A DNA stretch of 18,877 bases from Bacteroidales bacterium (lineage in GTDB: Bacteria; Bacteroidota; Bacteroidia; Bacteroidales; JAADGE01). Below, one piece after another: positions 1-5,925 of the stretch. Below the pieces are notes generated by a model. It ran no database searches. It had not been told where the DNA came from and saw nothing but the letters and a program-made list of their open reading frames with translations. The translations under genes and the position numbers were made by a program. Where the stretch lies: the NCBI GenBank assembly GCA_029932445.1, contig JAOZQB010000032.1, positions 1-18,877 of the forward strand. Reading direction: 5' to 3'. How positions within the stretch are numbered: position 1 is the first letter of the stretch; every line of letters begins with the position of its first letter.

Positions 1-1
1 A

Positions 2-1123
2 GTTACCGAAGCAAAAAAACGAGGTGAAAAAGTCTGTTATTGCAAAGATCGTTTTCTTCCTTCCGATACGGTTATTATGAAAGAAACCGATGCGATAATA
101 AGCATGAACCCGGCTGCCGTTCATGTAGTAACAGCATGCAGAGGATACGGCATACCGGCTTTTTTAAACTTAGAAAATTTTAATATAAACTTAGAAGATG
201 ATACTTTAATAAATTCGCAAGGAATAAAAATTAAAGAAGGTGATTGGATTACGGTCAGCAGCAAACGAAAAACCATTTTTCTCGGTAAAGCAAACTTTAC
301 ACCGGCACGTTTTCAAAAATATCTCGACGGTCAAAATATTGAATTAGATGAGAAAGAAAAAATTGTTTTTAATAATATGGCCGATGCCTACAAAACGTAC
401 AAAGAAATTGTCGATTCGCTTGATACCGATGATATTGCAAGCATTGAAGATTTAATAAAATTTATCCGTACCGATTTAGAAAAAGATACCGAAAAAGCAG
501 AAATATTTGTGAATAATTGGTATGATACTCATGAAGATTATTATGTTCAAGAAATTTTAGAAAGCGAACTCGGTACCCATCAAGACAGACATAAAATTTA
601 TCGATTATTGTCAGATGAACACCGTATTTCATTTTACCGAAAAGCTGTTGATATCTGCCGCAGTAACAATTTAAAAGGATATACGGCAGGTGCTTTTATG
701 CTCGGACGTTTTATTTGCATTACACACTCAAGCCGATTTTGGAAGTCTCTGAAGCAGGAAGAAACAGCATTCATTTTAAATGAATATATTTTATTTGAAA
801 AATATATGTTTGCACTTTATGATGTGGGCGAACGAAAGATAAACAGGGCAAAAACAGCCATTCTTACTGACGGTTTGCAGGGTATTAATATCAATAAAGC
901 CAATGCAAATATTTTTATTACGCTTAAATTAGTTTGTAAAGATTTGAATAAAATTACAAAAAAAATTACAAAAAATTTCGAACCTGAGACCTTAAAATTA
1001 ATTGAACTACTACAACAAGCTTACGGCTTTTTATTTGATTATTCCGCTCCGTGGTCCCTTAATAATTTAAAAAAGATTTGCAAAAAAGAAGGTATTGAAT
1101 TACCGGAAGAAAATGAGATTTAA
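2..1123 (+). CDS. PEP-utiliser swivelling-domain protein, C-terminal part (5' truncated by window)
   Basis: The reading frame is open from base 2, so the gene begins outside the window; the ATG at 77 is internal rather than a convincing start. The first ~80 visible residues resemble the phosphohistidine swivelling domain of PEP-utilising enzymes (PPDK, PEP synthase, enzyme I). The segment around bases 104-163 reads PAAVHVVTACRGYGIPA, and its His (bases 122-124) has the same spacing to the R-G-x-G-x-P block as the catalytic His in the classical T-S-H-A-A...RG-x-G-x-P motif. It is followed by a G-I-K-I-x-E-G-D-W-I-T-V strand pattern common to that domain. The remaining ~250 residues are charged, probably helical, and I do not recognise them; they are not the PEP-binding TIM barrel that follows this domain in PPDK. 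It may be the tail of a PEP/pyruvate-binding-domain protein in which the swivelling domain precedes a helical tail. The neighbour at 1158 is convergent. The domain call is inference from a motif; the substrate is unknown. Confidence 0.6.
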   Translation, partial: VTEAKKRGEKVCYCKDRFLPSDTVIMKETDAIISMNPAAVHVVTACRGYGIPAFLNLENFNINLEDDTLINSQGIKIKEGDWITVSSKRKTIFLGKANFTPARFQKYLDGQNIELDEKEKIVFNNMADAYKTYKEIVDSLDTDDIASIEDLIKFIRTDLEKDTEKAEIFVNNWYDTHEDYYVQEILESELGTHQDRHKIYRLLSDEHRISFYRKAVDICRSNNLKGYTAGAFMLGRFICITHSSRFWKSLKQEETAFILNEYILFEKYMFALYDVGERKINRAKTAILTDGLQGININKANANIFITLKLVCKDLNKITKKITKNFEPETLKLIELLQQAYGFLFDYSAPWSLNNLKKICKKEGIELPEENEI

Positions 1124-1157
1124 AAATATAAAAAAGTTTCGGTTTAAAGGATTTTAT

Positions 1158-1784
1158 TTATTTGTTAATTCCTTCAAACAAAAATTTCTTATAATTCGCT
1201 TTAAAATCTGCAGAAGTTATAACTTTAGCATAACCGCCCTGCGATAAAGTTGCCAAAACACAAGTTTGCACATCTTCGGCTTTTACGGTTTTATCTCTGA
1301 ATTTTAAATTACGTGTTGCACAGGCATCATCTATGACAATGCAATCAAAACCGTAATCGTGAGCAGCCCTTACGGCACCTTCCAAACACATTTGAGTCTG
1401 CATTCCTATAATTATCAGGCGATTAATCTTATTATTTTCCAAATATTTCAGCAAATCCGTATTAAAAAAACTGTTCACTTCGTGTTTAGTAATTATTTTT
1501 TCGCCTTTAATCGGAGCTACATTTTTATGAATTTCAAAACCCTTATTTGATTGATGTCTTACATGCACAACGAGTTGTTTGTTATCTCTGAAAACCTGTA
1601 AAACGTCTTTGGCTTTTAAACTTGCTTCTTCGGCATTTACCAAGCCGGAACTGTAATCCGAAGGAAAATAAAATTCCTGAATGTCTACAATTAATAATGC
1701 TGTTTTAATACTGTCGGTCTTAATTTGAGCACCGGAATATTGAAACAATAAAAAGCTGAAAAGGAACAAGATTATTTTTTTCAT
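1158..1784 (-). CDS. secreted isochorismatase-family cysteine hydrolase
   Basis: This is a 208-residue protein from the ATG at 1784. A longer in-frame start at 1889 exists, but the 1784 start exposes a clear signal peptide (MKKIILFLFSFLLFQYSGAQ) and the extra N-terminus would be encoded across a hairpin repeat, so I prefer 1784. The mature part has the isochorismatase-like alpha/beta fold: strand LLIVDIQ with candidate catalytic Asp34, a KHEVNSFFNTDL segment with candidate Lys100, and GMQTQMCLEGAVRAA with the nucleophilic Cys133, i.e. the complete Asp-Lys-Cys triad. Family members hydrolyse amides (nicotinamide, carbamoylsarcosine, ureides) or isochorismate; the substrate here cannot be told. 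The signal peptide implies action in the periplasm or outside the cell, which is less common for this mostly cytoplasmic family. It is a single gene, convergent with the partial gene to its left. Confidence 0.85.
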   Translation of the reverse strand: MKKIILFLFSFLLFQYSGAQIKTDSIKTALLIVDIQEFYFPSDYSSGLVNAEEASLKAKDVLQVFRDNKQLVVHVRHQSNKGFEIHKNVAPIKGEKIITKHEVNSFFNTDLLKYLENNKINRLIIIGMQTQMCLEGAVRAAHDYGFDCIVIDDACATRNLKFRDKTVKAEDVQTCVLATLSQGGYAKVITSADFKANYKKFLFEGINK

Positions 1785-1819
1785 TTGTCTTTTTTTATAA
1801 TTTTCAAAGGTCACATAGC

Positions 1820-1833
1820 CTGCCTGACGGCAG
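1820..1833. repeat. short GC-rich hairpin repeat CTGCC-TGAC-GGCAG
   Basis: A perfect 5-bp inverted repeat with a 4-base loop stands out as GC-rich in AT-rich flanks, 36-49 bases upstream of the preferred start of the secreted hydrolase. I recall similar CTGCCTG/CAGGCAG palindromic words as dispersed intergenic repeats in Bacteroidota genomes, but that link is from memory. Only one copy is visible here. Confidence 0.4.
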
Positions 1834-1994
1834 TTAGGGAACTCCCGCATGAAAACCTTTTTTATTCTGTATATTTTATGAAACTGCATTAATCATTCAC
1901 CGGGGTGTTAATAGTTTAGACCGGTGTTTCATGAGATTATATTTATTGAATATCGGTTAAGTTACCAGAAATTTTATAATATTATCAAAAACAT

Positions 1995-2029
1995 ACGGGT
2001 TAACCCGTCTGATGAATAGTACGGTTTAA
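1995..2029. repeat. palindrome ACGGGTTAACCCGT and adjoining partial copy of an inverted-repeat end
   Basis: Bases 1995-2008 form a perfect 14-bp palindrome, ACGGGTTAACCCGT. Immediately after it, 2012-2029 (ATGAATAGTACGGTTTAA) matches 16 of 18 bases of the right end of the element at 3585-3602 (ATGAATAATACGGGTTAA) in the same orientation. The segment 2000-2029 is also a near inverted repeat itself (TTAACCCGT facing ACGGTTTAA, 8 of 9). It lies between the secreted hydrolase and the end of the M20 peptidase gene. It may be a decayed relative of the 3374-3603 element or a pair of protein-binding sites; no function can be assigned. Confidence 0.5.
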
Positions 2030-2066
2030 AGAACCAAAATTTTATTTTTAATTCGCTGTTGTTTAT

Positions 2067-3143
2067 TTATTGAGCTGATAATCGTAATAATTCAACAATC
2101 ATTTTAAGTGCTTTTTCCATATCTTTAATATAAATATGTTCATCAAGAGCATGTTCATTTTTGGCACCGATACCGACAACAGCCATTTCTATTCCCATAT
2201 TATTATAAATTGAAGCATCCGTAAAACCTGTCATAAAAGTTGCTTTTGCATTAATACCGACAGACTTAAGTGCTTTTTTTGCCAAATCTACCGTAAACGA
2301 GTTTTCAGGAATATCAACCGCTTTACATAAATTATTTTCAACAATTTCAATTTGTGCCCCGGCAGCTTCAACTTCTCGTTTCATAATTGTTTTCATTTCA
2401 TTAGCCAATTTTTCTGTTTTTTCATGGTTTAAACTTCTGCACTCAGCTTTAAAAACAACTTTATCCGGAACACCGTTACGTACAATTCCGCCTTCAATAA
2501 TTCCGACATTTGCCGTTGTTTCAAAATCTATTCTTCCGAGTTTTAAGGCAACTATTGCTTTTGATGCAGCAACAATTGCATTAATCCCTTTTTCAGGCTC
2601 CATTCCGGCATGTGCCGATTTCCCTTTAACGGTAACATCAAATGTATAATAGGAAGGTCCTCCGATAATAATTGTATCTAAAGTATCATTATCAAGTAAA
2701 AAACCCTTTTTAGCGGTAAGCATACTATAATCAAGGTTTTTAACGCCAAACAGTCCTATTTCTTCTTCACGCGATATTGCAACTTCAACCGGAGGTCTCA
2801 CTTCGGCAATTCTTAATGCTTCCAGCATTTCTGCTATACCCGCTTTATCATCAGCACCCAAAATAGTTTCTCCTTTCGACCTTATGACACCGTTTTCAAT
2901 AATCGGTTCAATACCTACTCCGGGTTTTACAGTATCGGCATGACACGATAATAAAATCGGATCTTTACCTTCGCAAGCTTTTGCAGGTAATTTTGCAATT
3001 AGGTTACCATAGTTATCCTGTTTCGTTTCTGCTCCTAATTTTTTGTATTCTTTTTCAAGATAATTAATAAAATTAGCTTCATTACTTGATTCACTGTCAA
3101 TTTGAACCATTTCCGTAAATTGCTTTATCATTCTTTCTGACAT
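2067..3143 (-). CDS. M20 family metallopeptidase, PepT-like
   Basis: This 358-residue cytoplasmic protein (no signal peptide) has the two-zinc M20 peptidase layout. SCHADTV supplies zinc ligand His68 and Asp70; GADDKAG supplies the bridging Asp98; SREEEIG carries the catalytic/zinc Glu pair near 126-127; LLDND includes Asp151; KNEHALDEH near the C-terminus supplies the last His (331). The lid (dimerisation) domain lies between about 165 and 275 and includes KGKSAHAG with the conserved His178. Length and motifs best fit the PepT-like subgroup (tripeptide aminopeptidase relatives), though other M20 exo- or deacylases share them. Expected role: trimming of small peptides in the cytosol. The start at 3143 fits the family; Met5 is the only close alternative. 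A TAnnTTTG-type -7 box lies about 58 bases upstream on this strand. It is probably monocistronic. Confidence 0.85.
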   Translation of the reverse strand: MSERMIKQFTEMVQIDSESSNEANFINYLEKEYKKLGAETKQDNYGNLIAKLPAKACEGKDPILLSCHADTVKPGVGIEPIIENGVIRSKGETILGADDKAGIAEMLEALRIAEVRPPVEVAISREEEIGLFGVKNLDYSMLTAKKGFLLDNDTLDTIIIGGPSYYTFDVTVKGKSAHAGMEPEKGINAIVAASKAIVALKLGRIDFETTANVGIIEGGIVRNGVPDKVVFKAECRSLNHEKTEKLANEMKTIMKREVEAAGAQIEIVENNLCKAVDIPENSFTVDLAKKALKSVGINAKATFMTGFTDASIYNNMGIEMAVVGIGAKNEHALDEHIYIKDMEKALKMIVELLRLSAQ

Positions 3144-3200
3144 GCTTATATTTTTTTAAGTTATTTATAAAAAATTAAATGAACACTTTTTTACAATTAA

Positions 3201-3208
3201 CAAATATA
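3201..3208 (-). promoter_or_regulatory. candidate Bacteroidota -7 box (TATATTTG) for the M20 peptidase gene
   Basis: Read on the minus strand, 3208 to 3201 gives TATATTTG, an exact TAnnTTTG match. It would give a leader of roughly 50 bases before the start at 3143. No good TTTG -33 element is seen at the expected distance. Confidence 0.4.
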
Positions 3209-3373
3209 CTATTTTCCTTTTAATTTTATAAAAAGTAACGTTCTGTTTTCAATTTAAACAATATTTCTTGTCGTTAGAATTAATCCGGTTTAACATAAGG
3301 TATTTATAGTTTGAGTTCGATATAAGAAATCAATAACGCTATCTTTTTAGGGCGGGATTTGTCAGACTCAACT

Positions 3374-3603
3374 CTCAACCCGCATTATTCATACGATTTT
3401 TCTCAGTCTGCATCAAGGCGACAAGTCCTGCTGTTGTATATTGATACTGCAAAGGGCTTGCAACGATGAGGCAGGCTGAGAAAAACGTACCTTTGGTGAA
3501 AATTTTATCCCCAAATTTTGCTTATTGTCTTTTTGACAAAAATATCTGCTTAACAGCAAATTAGATATTGAATTTAAAATTTTCATGAATAATACGGGTT
3601 AAG
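3374..3603. repeat. 230-bp nested inverted-repeat element (MITE-like or structured RNA)
   Basis: The outer ends, 3374-3392 and 3585-3603, are inverted repeats matching at 17 of 19 positions (left CTCAACCCGCATTATTCAT). Directly inside the left end, 3393-3411 pairs with 3471-3488: 17 Watson-Crick pairs and one G-T pair with a single bulged A. Inside that stem, 3422-3428 pairs with 3454-3460 (CAAGTCC with GGGCTTG, one wobble), so 3393-3488 can fold into one ~96-nt hairpin. The right-hand remainder (3489-3584) is AT-rich and carries two small hairpins, TTGTC-TTTTT-GACAA and TGCT-TAAC-AGCA. No transposase is present, and no target-site duplication is evident beside the ends. It could be a non-autonomous transposable element or IS remnant, or a structured non-coding RNA; the palindromes are seen directly, the interpretation is inference. 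Confidence 0.65.
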
Positions 3604-3676
3604 ATAGTTCTCGACGTATCAAGTTAAAAACTTCAGTTTTTCCGAAAACATAAAAAAATCCTTCCGCTAATTATTT

Positions 3677-3684
3677 TATCTTTG
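3677..3684 (+). promoter_or_regulatory. candidate Bacteroidota -7 box (TATCTTTG) for rsmI
   Basis: TATCTTTG is an exact TAnnTTTG match ending 15 bases before the rsmI ATG, implying a very short leader of about 10 bases. No clear -33 TTTG is found upstream. Confidence 0.45.
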
Positions 3685-3699
3685 TAAAAAATTGTATTA

Positions 3700-4389
3700 A
3701 TGTCTAAACTCATTCTTGTTCCTACACCCGTCGGAAATCTTAAAGATATCACATTCAGAGCCGTAGAAATTTTGAAAGAAGTTGATTTAATTTTAGCGGA
3801 AGATACACGCACAACTTCCGTTTTATTGAAACATTTTGATATTCAAAATAGTATGTCAGCTTATCATAAATTTAACGAACACAAACAAGTTCAAAATATC
3901 ATCGAAAAGCTGCAATCAGGATTAAGTATTGCTTTGGTCAGTGATGCAGGAACTCCCGGTATTTCCGATCCGGGTTTTTTAATCGTCCGGGAATGTCTTA
4001 AAAACAACATTCCTGTTGAGACTTTACCGGGCGCAACGGCTTTTGTCCCTGCACTCGTAAATTCAGGTTTACCGTGTGACCGTTTTTGTTTTGAAGGATT
4101 TCTTCCGCAAAAAAAAGGCCGCCAAAAACGCTTAAAAGAACTTTCTGAAGAAAAAAGAACCATGGTCTTTTATGAATCACCGTATCGATTGATTAAAACA
4201 TTACAACAATTTTCTGATCAGTTCGGAGAAGACAGGCAAGTTTCCGTTTCCAGAGAATTAACGAAAATTTATGAAGAAACTGTCAGAGGCAGTTTAACTG
4301 AAGTGATTTCATACTTTAACAGCAAAACAATTAAAGGCGAAATTGTTATTATTCTTGAAGGATTCGTTACAAAAAAAACATTCGATTAA
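3700..4389 (+). CDS. rsmI: 16S rRNA (cytidine-1402-2'-O)-methyltransferase RsmI
   Basis: RsmI uses S-adenosylmethionine to methylate the 2'-OH of C1402 in the decoding centre of 16S rRNA. The 229-residue protein shows the tetrapyrrole-methylase-like fold signatures of this family in order: VPTPVGNLKDIT (8-18), LAEDTRTT (32-39), LVSDAGTPGISDPG (79-92, SAM-binding), LPGATAFVPAL (109-119), FYESPYRL (157-164) and SRELTKIYEE (184-193). It is shorter than the ~286-residue E. coli protein because it ends after the catalytic core and lacks the small C-terminal domain, as I recall for Bacteroidota orthologues. The ATG directly follows a TAnnTTTG promoter box. It is the first of a rightward group of three, but the next gene appears to have its own promoter box, so co-transcription is uncertain. 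Confidence 0.95.
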   Translation: MSKLILVPTPVGNLKDITFRAVEILKEVDLILAEDTRTTSVLLKHFDIQNSMSAYHKFNEHKQVQNIIEKLQSGLSIALVSDAGTPGISDPGFLIVRECLKNNIPVETLPGATAFVPALVNSGLPCDRFCFEGFLPQKKGRQKRLKELSEEKRTMVFYESPYRLIKTLQQFSDQFGEDRQVSVSRELTKIYEETVRGSLTEVISYFNSKTIKGEIVIILEGFVTKKTFD

Positions 4390-4409
4390 ATCATTTTGTA
4401 AAAAATCTT

Positions 4410-4417
4410 TATATTTG
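4410..4417 (+). promoter_or_regulatory. candidate Bacteroidota -7 box (TATATTTG) for the GAF/PAS gene
   Basis: TATATTTG matches TAnnTTTG exactly and sits 27 bases before the GTG start at 4445, in the 55-base gap after rsmI. The nearest upstream TTTTG (4394-4398) is too close to be a canonical -33 element. Confidence 0.4.
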
Positions 4418-4444
4418 CTATACTAATTCCGATAATTCTAAAAC

Positions 4445-5893
4445 GTGAAGATTAAATTAAAAATTTTTCTGACATACATTATCTTTCTTATTTTGATAAC
4501 AGGAGTCGTTACTTTATTCTATTATTGGGGTATTCTGAATATCAATATTGAAGAAAATAAAATTCTTATTTTAATTTTAATATCTGCAGCCGTATTAATT
4601 CCGTTAATTTATACGATATTTATTTCCGTTACGATTTCTGAAAACATTAAACAAATAGCAGTAAATCTTAAGAATTTTTTTTCTTATACCGTTTTTCCGG
4701 ACAAACTAAAATTAAAAATTAATAAAAAGGATGAATTCGGCAGTGTCTACAAAGCGTTATCTGTTTTACTCGAAACTTATTTTAAAAACACCGAGTTTGC
4801 TAAAAACCTGAAACTCGGAAACCTAAAAGCAAAATCAGAAGTTCAACAAAATGAACAACTCGGGGTTTTATTAGTTGATATTAAAGAAAATTTATTGACT
4901 TATGAGAAAGAACGAAGATTAAATATGCTTGAATTAGAACGTAATAATTGGTATCAATCCGGTGTTACGGATTTTACTCTTCTGCTGCAACAAGATTATA
5001 AAAGCACGGAAGAAATGGCTTATCCGGTAATAAAAAAATTAGCGGAACATTTGAGAGCTGAACAAGCAGGCATCTTTGTATTAAAAGAAAAAGGTGACAA
5101 AGAACTATTAATTTTAGAGGCTGCGTATGCTTACGACAAGAAAAAACAATTAGATACCGAAGTTGAAATCGGCGAAAGCTTAGTCGGAAAATGTGCCAAA
5201 GAACAAAAACTTATTCGTATCGATGATTTACCGGAAGGTTATACATACATCAGTTCGGGTCTGGGTGAAGATACTCCGTCATCGCTTATATTAATGCCTT
5301 TAATTTATGAAAAAAGATTATTCGGTGTCGTAGAAATTGCTTCCTTAAAAAGGATTACTGATTATCGTGTTAATTTTTTAAATGTAATTGCCGAAAGAAT
5401 TGCAGCAGAGATTTCAAATATTAACACTAAAATTTTAACAACAAAACTTGCGGAAGATTCTCAAAAACAAACAGAAGAATTAGCAATAAAAGAGAAACAA
5501 TCGGAAAAAACAATTTCTGCTTTAAGCAAAGAAAAAGAACAGTTAAATTTTAAATTAAACAAATTATCAGAGAATTTAGACCTGATTAATACAATCATCC
5601 CTAAAGTTATTTTTAATCCGGACGGAAAAATTTCAGAAATTAATAAAGCTGCGAAAACACTATACGGTTTTAAAGAAGAATTAAATTCAGATAAAAAGAC
5701 AGCCAATATTTTCGAAAAAAACGAAAAATTTCAGGAAATATTTAAAAAAGTTCTGTCCGGTGAAACAATGATTAACAGATATTTTCGTAATAATAATACG
5801 GAAGAATTGTTTGAAAAATTCATCCCTGTCAAAAACAGCGAAAACAAAGTTGAAACGATTATTTTAATTGCTGAATTGATAAAGACACCTTAA
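4445..5893 (+). CDS. membrane-anchored GAF/PAS sensory protein without output domain
   Basis: This 482-residue protein starts at GTG 4445; an in-frame stop lies only two codons upstream (4439-4441) and the next Met is far inside, so GTG is the only start that keeps the first membrane helix. Two membrane segments (about 8-29 and 39-63) enclose a very short external loop, so sensing is probably cytoplasmic. A HAMP-like stretch follows (to ~115, with DEFGSVYKAL), then helical linker, a GAF domain (about 170-325, ending GVVEIASLKRITDY), a coiled coil (about 330-380) and a PAS-like domain (about 384-480, with NPDGKISEINKAAKTLYGF). No histidine kinase, GGDEF, methyl-accepting or phosphatase region follows before the stop, so it must signal through a partner. 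The ligand is unknown. It lies between rsmI and an exported thioredoxin-fold gene, neither of which explains its role. Confidence 0.75.
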   Translation: MKIKLKIFLTYIIFLILITGVVTLFYYWGILNINIEENKILILILISAAVLIPLIYTIFISVTISENIKQIAVNLKNFFSYTVFPDKLKLKINKKDEFGSVYKALSVLLETYFKNTEFAKNLKLGNLKAKSEVQQNEQLGVLLVDIKENLLTYEKERRLNMLELERNNWYQSGVTDFTLLLQQDYKSTEEMAYPVIKKLAEHLRAEQAGIFVLKEKGDKELLILEAAYAYDKKKQLDTEVEIGESLVGKCAKEQKLIRIDDLPEGYTYISSGLGEDTPSSLILMPLIYEKRLFGVVEIASLKRITDYRVNFLNVIAERIAAEISNINTKILTTKLAEDSQKQTEELAIKEKQSEKTISALSKEKEQLNFKLNKLSENLDLINTIIPKVIFNPDGKISEINKAAKTLYGFKEELNSDKKTANIFEKNEKFQEIFKKVLSGETMINRYFRNNNTEELFEKFIPVKNSENKVETIILIAELIKTP

Positions 5894-5925
5894 AATAAGA
5901 CCCGAGCAAACTTAAAACCGAAATC

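Larger units (their letters stand above)
3144..3699. other. 556-bp intergenic region with structured element and rsmI promoter
   Basis: This gap lies between divergent genes (M20 peptidase leftward, rsmI rightward). It holds a candidate -7 box for each gene and, between 3374 and 3603, the nested inverted-repeat element described separately. A further short inverted pair, GCGGG (3352-3356) and CCCGC (3379-3383), overlaps the element's left end and could form an alternative hairpin. The only small frame of note is on the minus strand within the element, about 58 codons from base 3587 leftwards; it has no recognisable motif and coincides with the hairpin arms. I do not call it a gene. No tRNA or known riboswitch was recognised. 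Confidence 0.6.

Noticed and set aside
1785..1889. N-terminal extension of the isochorismatase-type gene to an upstream ATG at 1889
   Set aside because: The extension would bury the signal peptide and is encoded partly by a GC-rich hairpin repeat; the start at 1784 is more natural.
1879..1932. Split inverted repeat ATGAAAC...CACCGG against CCGGTGTTTCAT
   Set aside because: The left arm is interrupted by 13 bases and only short arms pair; too weak to call a terminator or operator.
3414..3587. 58-codon minus-strand frame starting at 3587 inside the inverted-repeat element
   Set aside because: It has no motif or support for translation, and it coincides with the hairpin arms; most likely a by-product of the repeat.
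3891..4180. Minus-strand frames opposite rsmI
   Set aside because: They overlap conserved rsmI motifs in full and show no domain signature.
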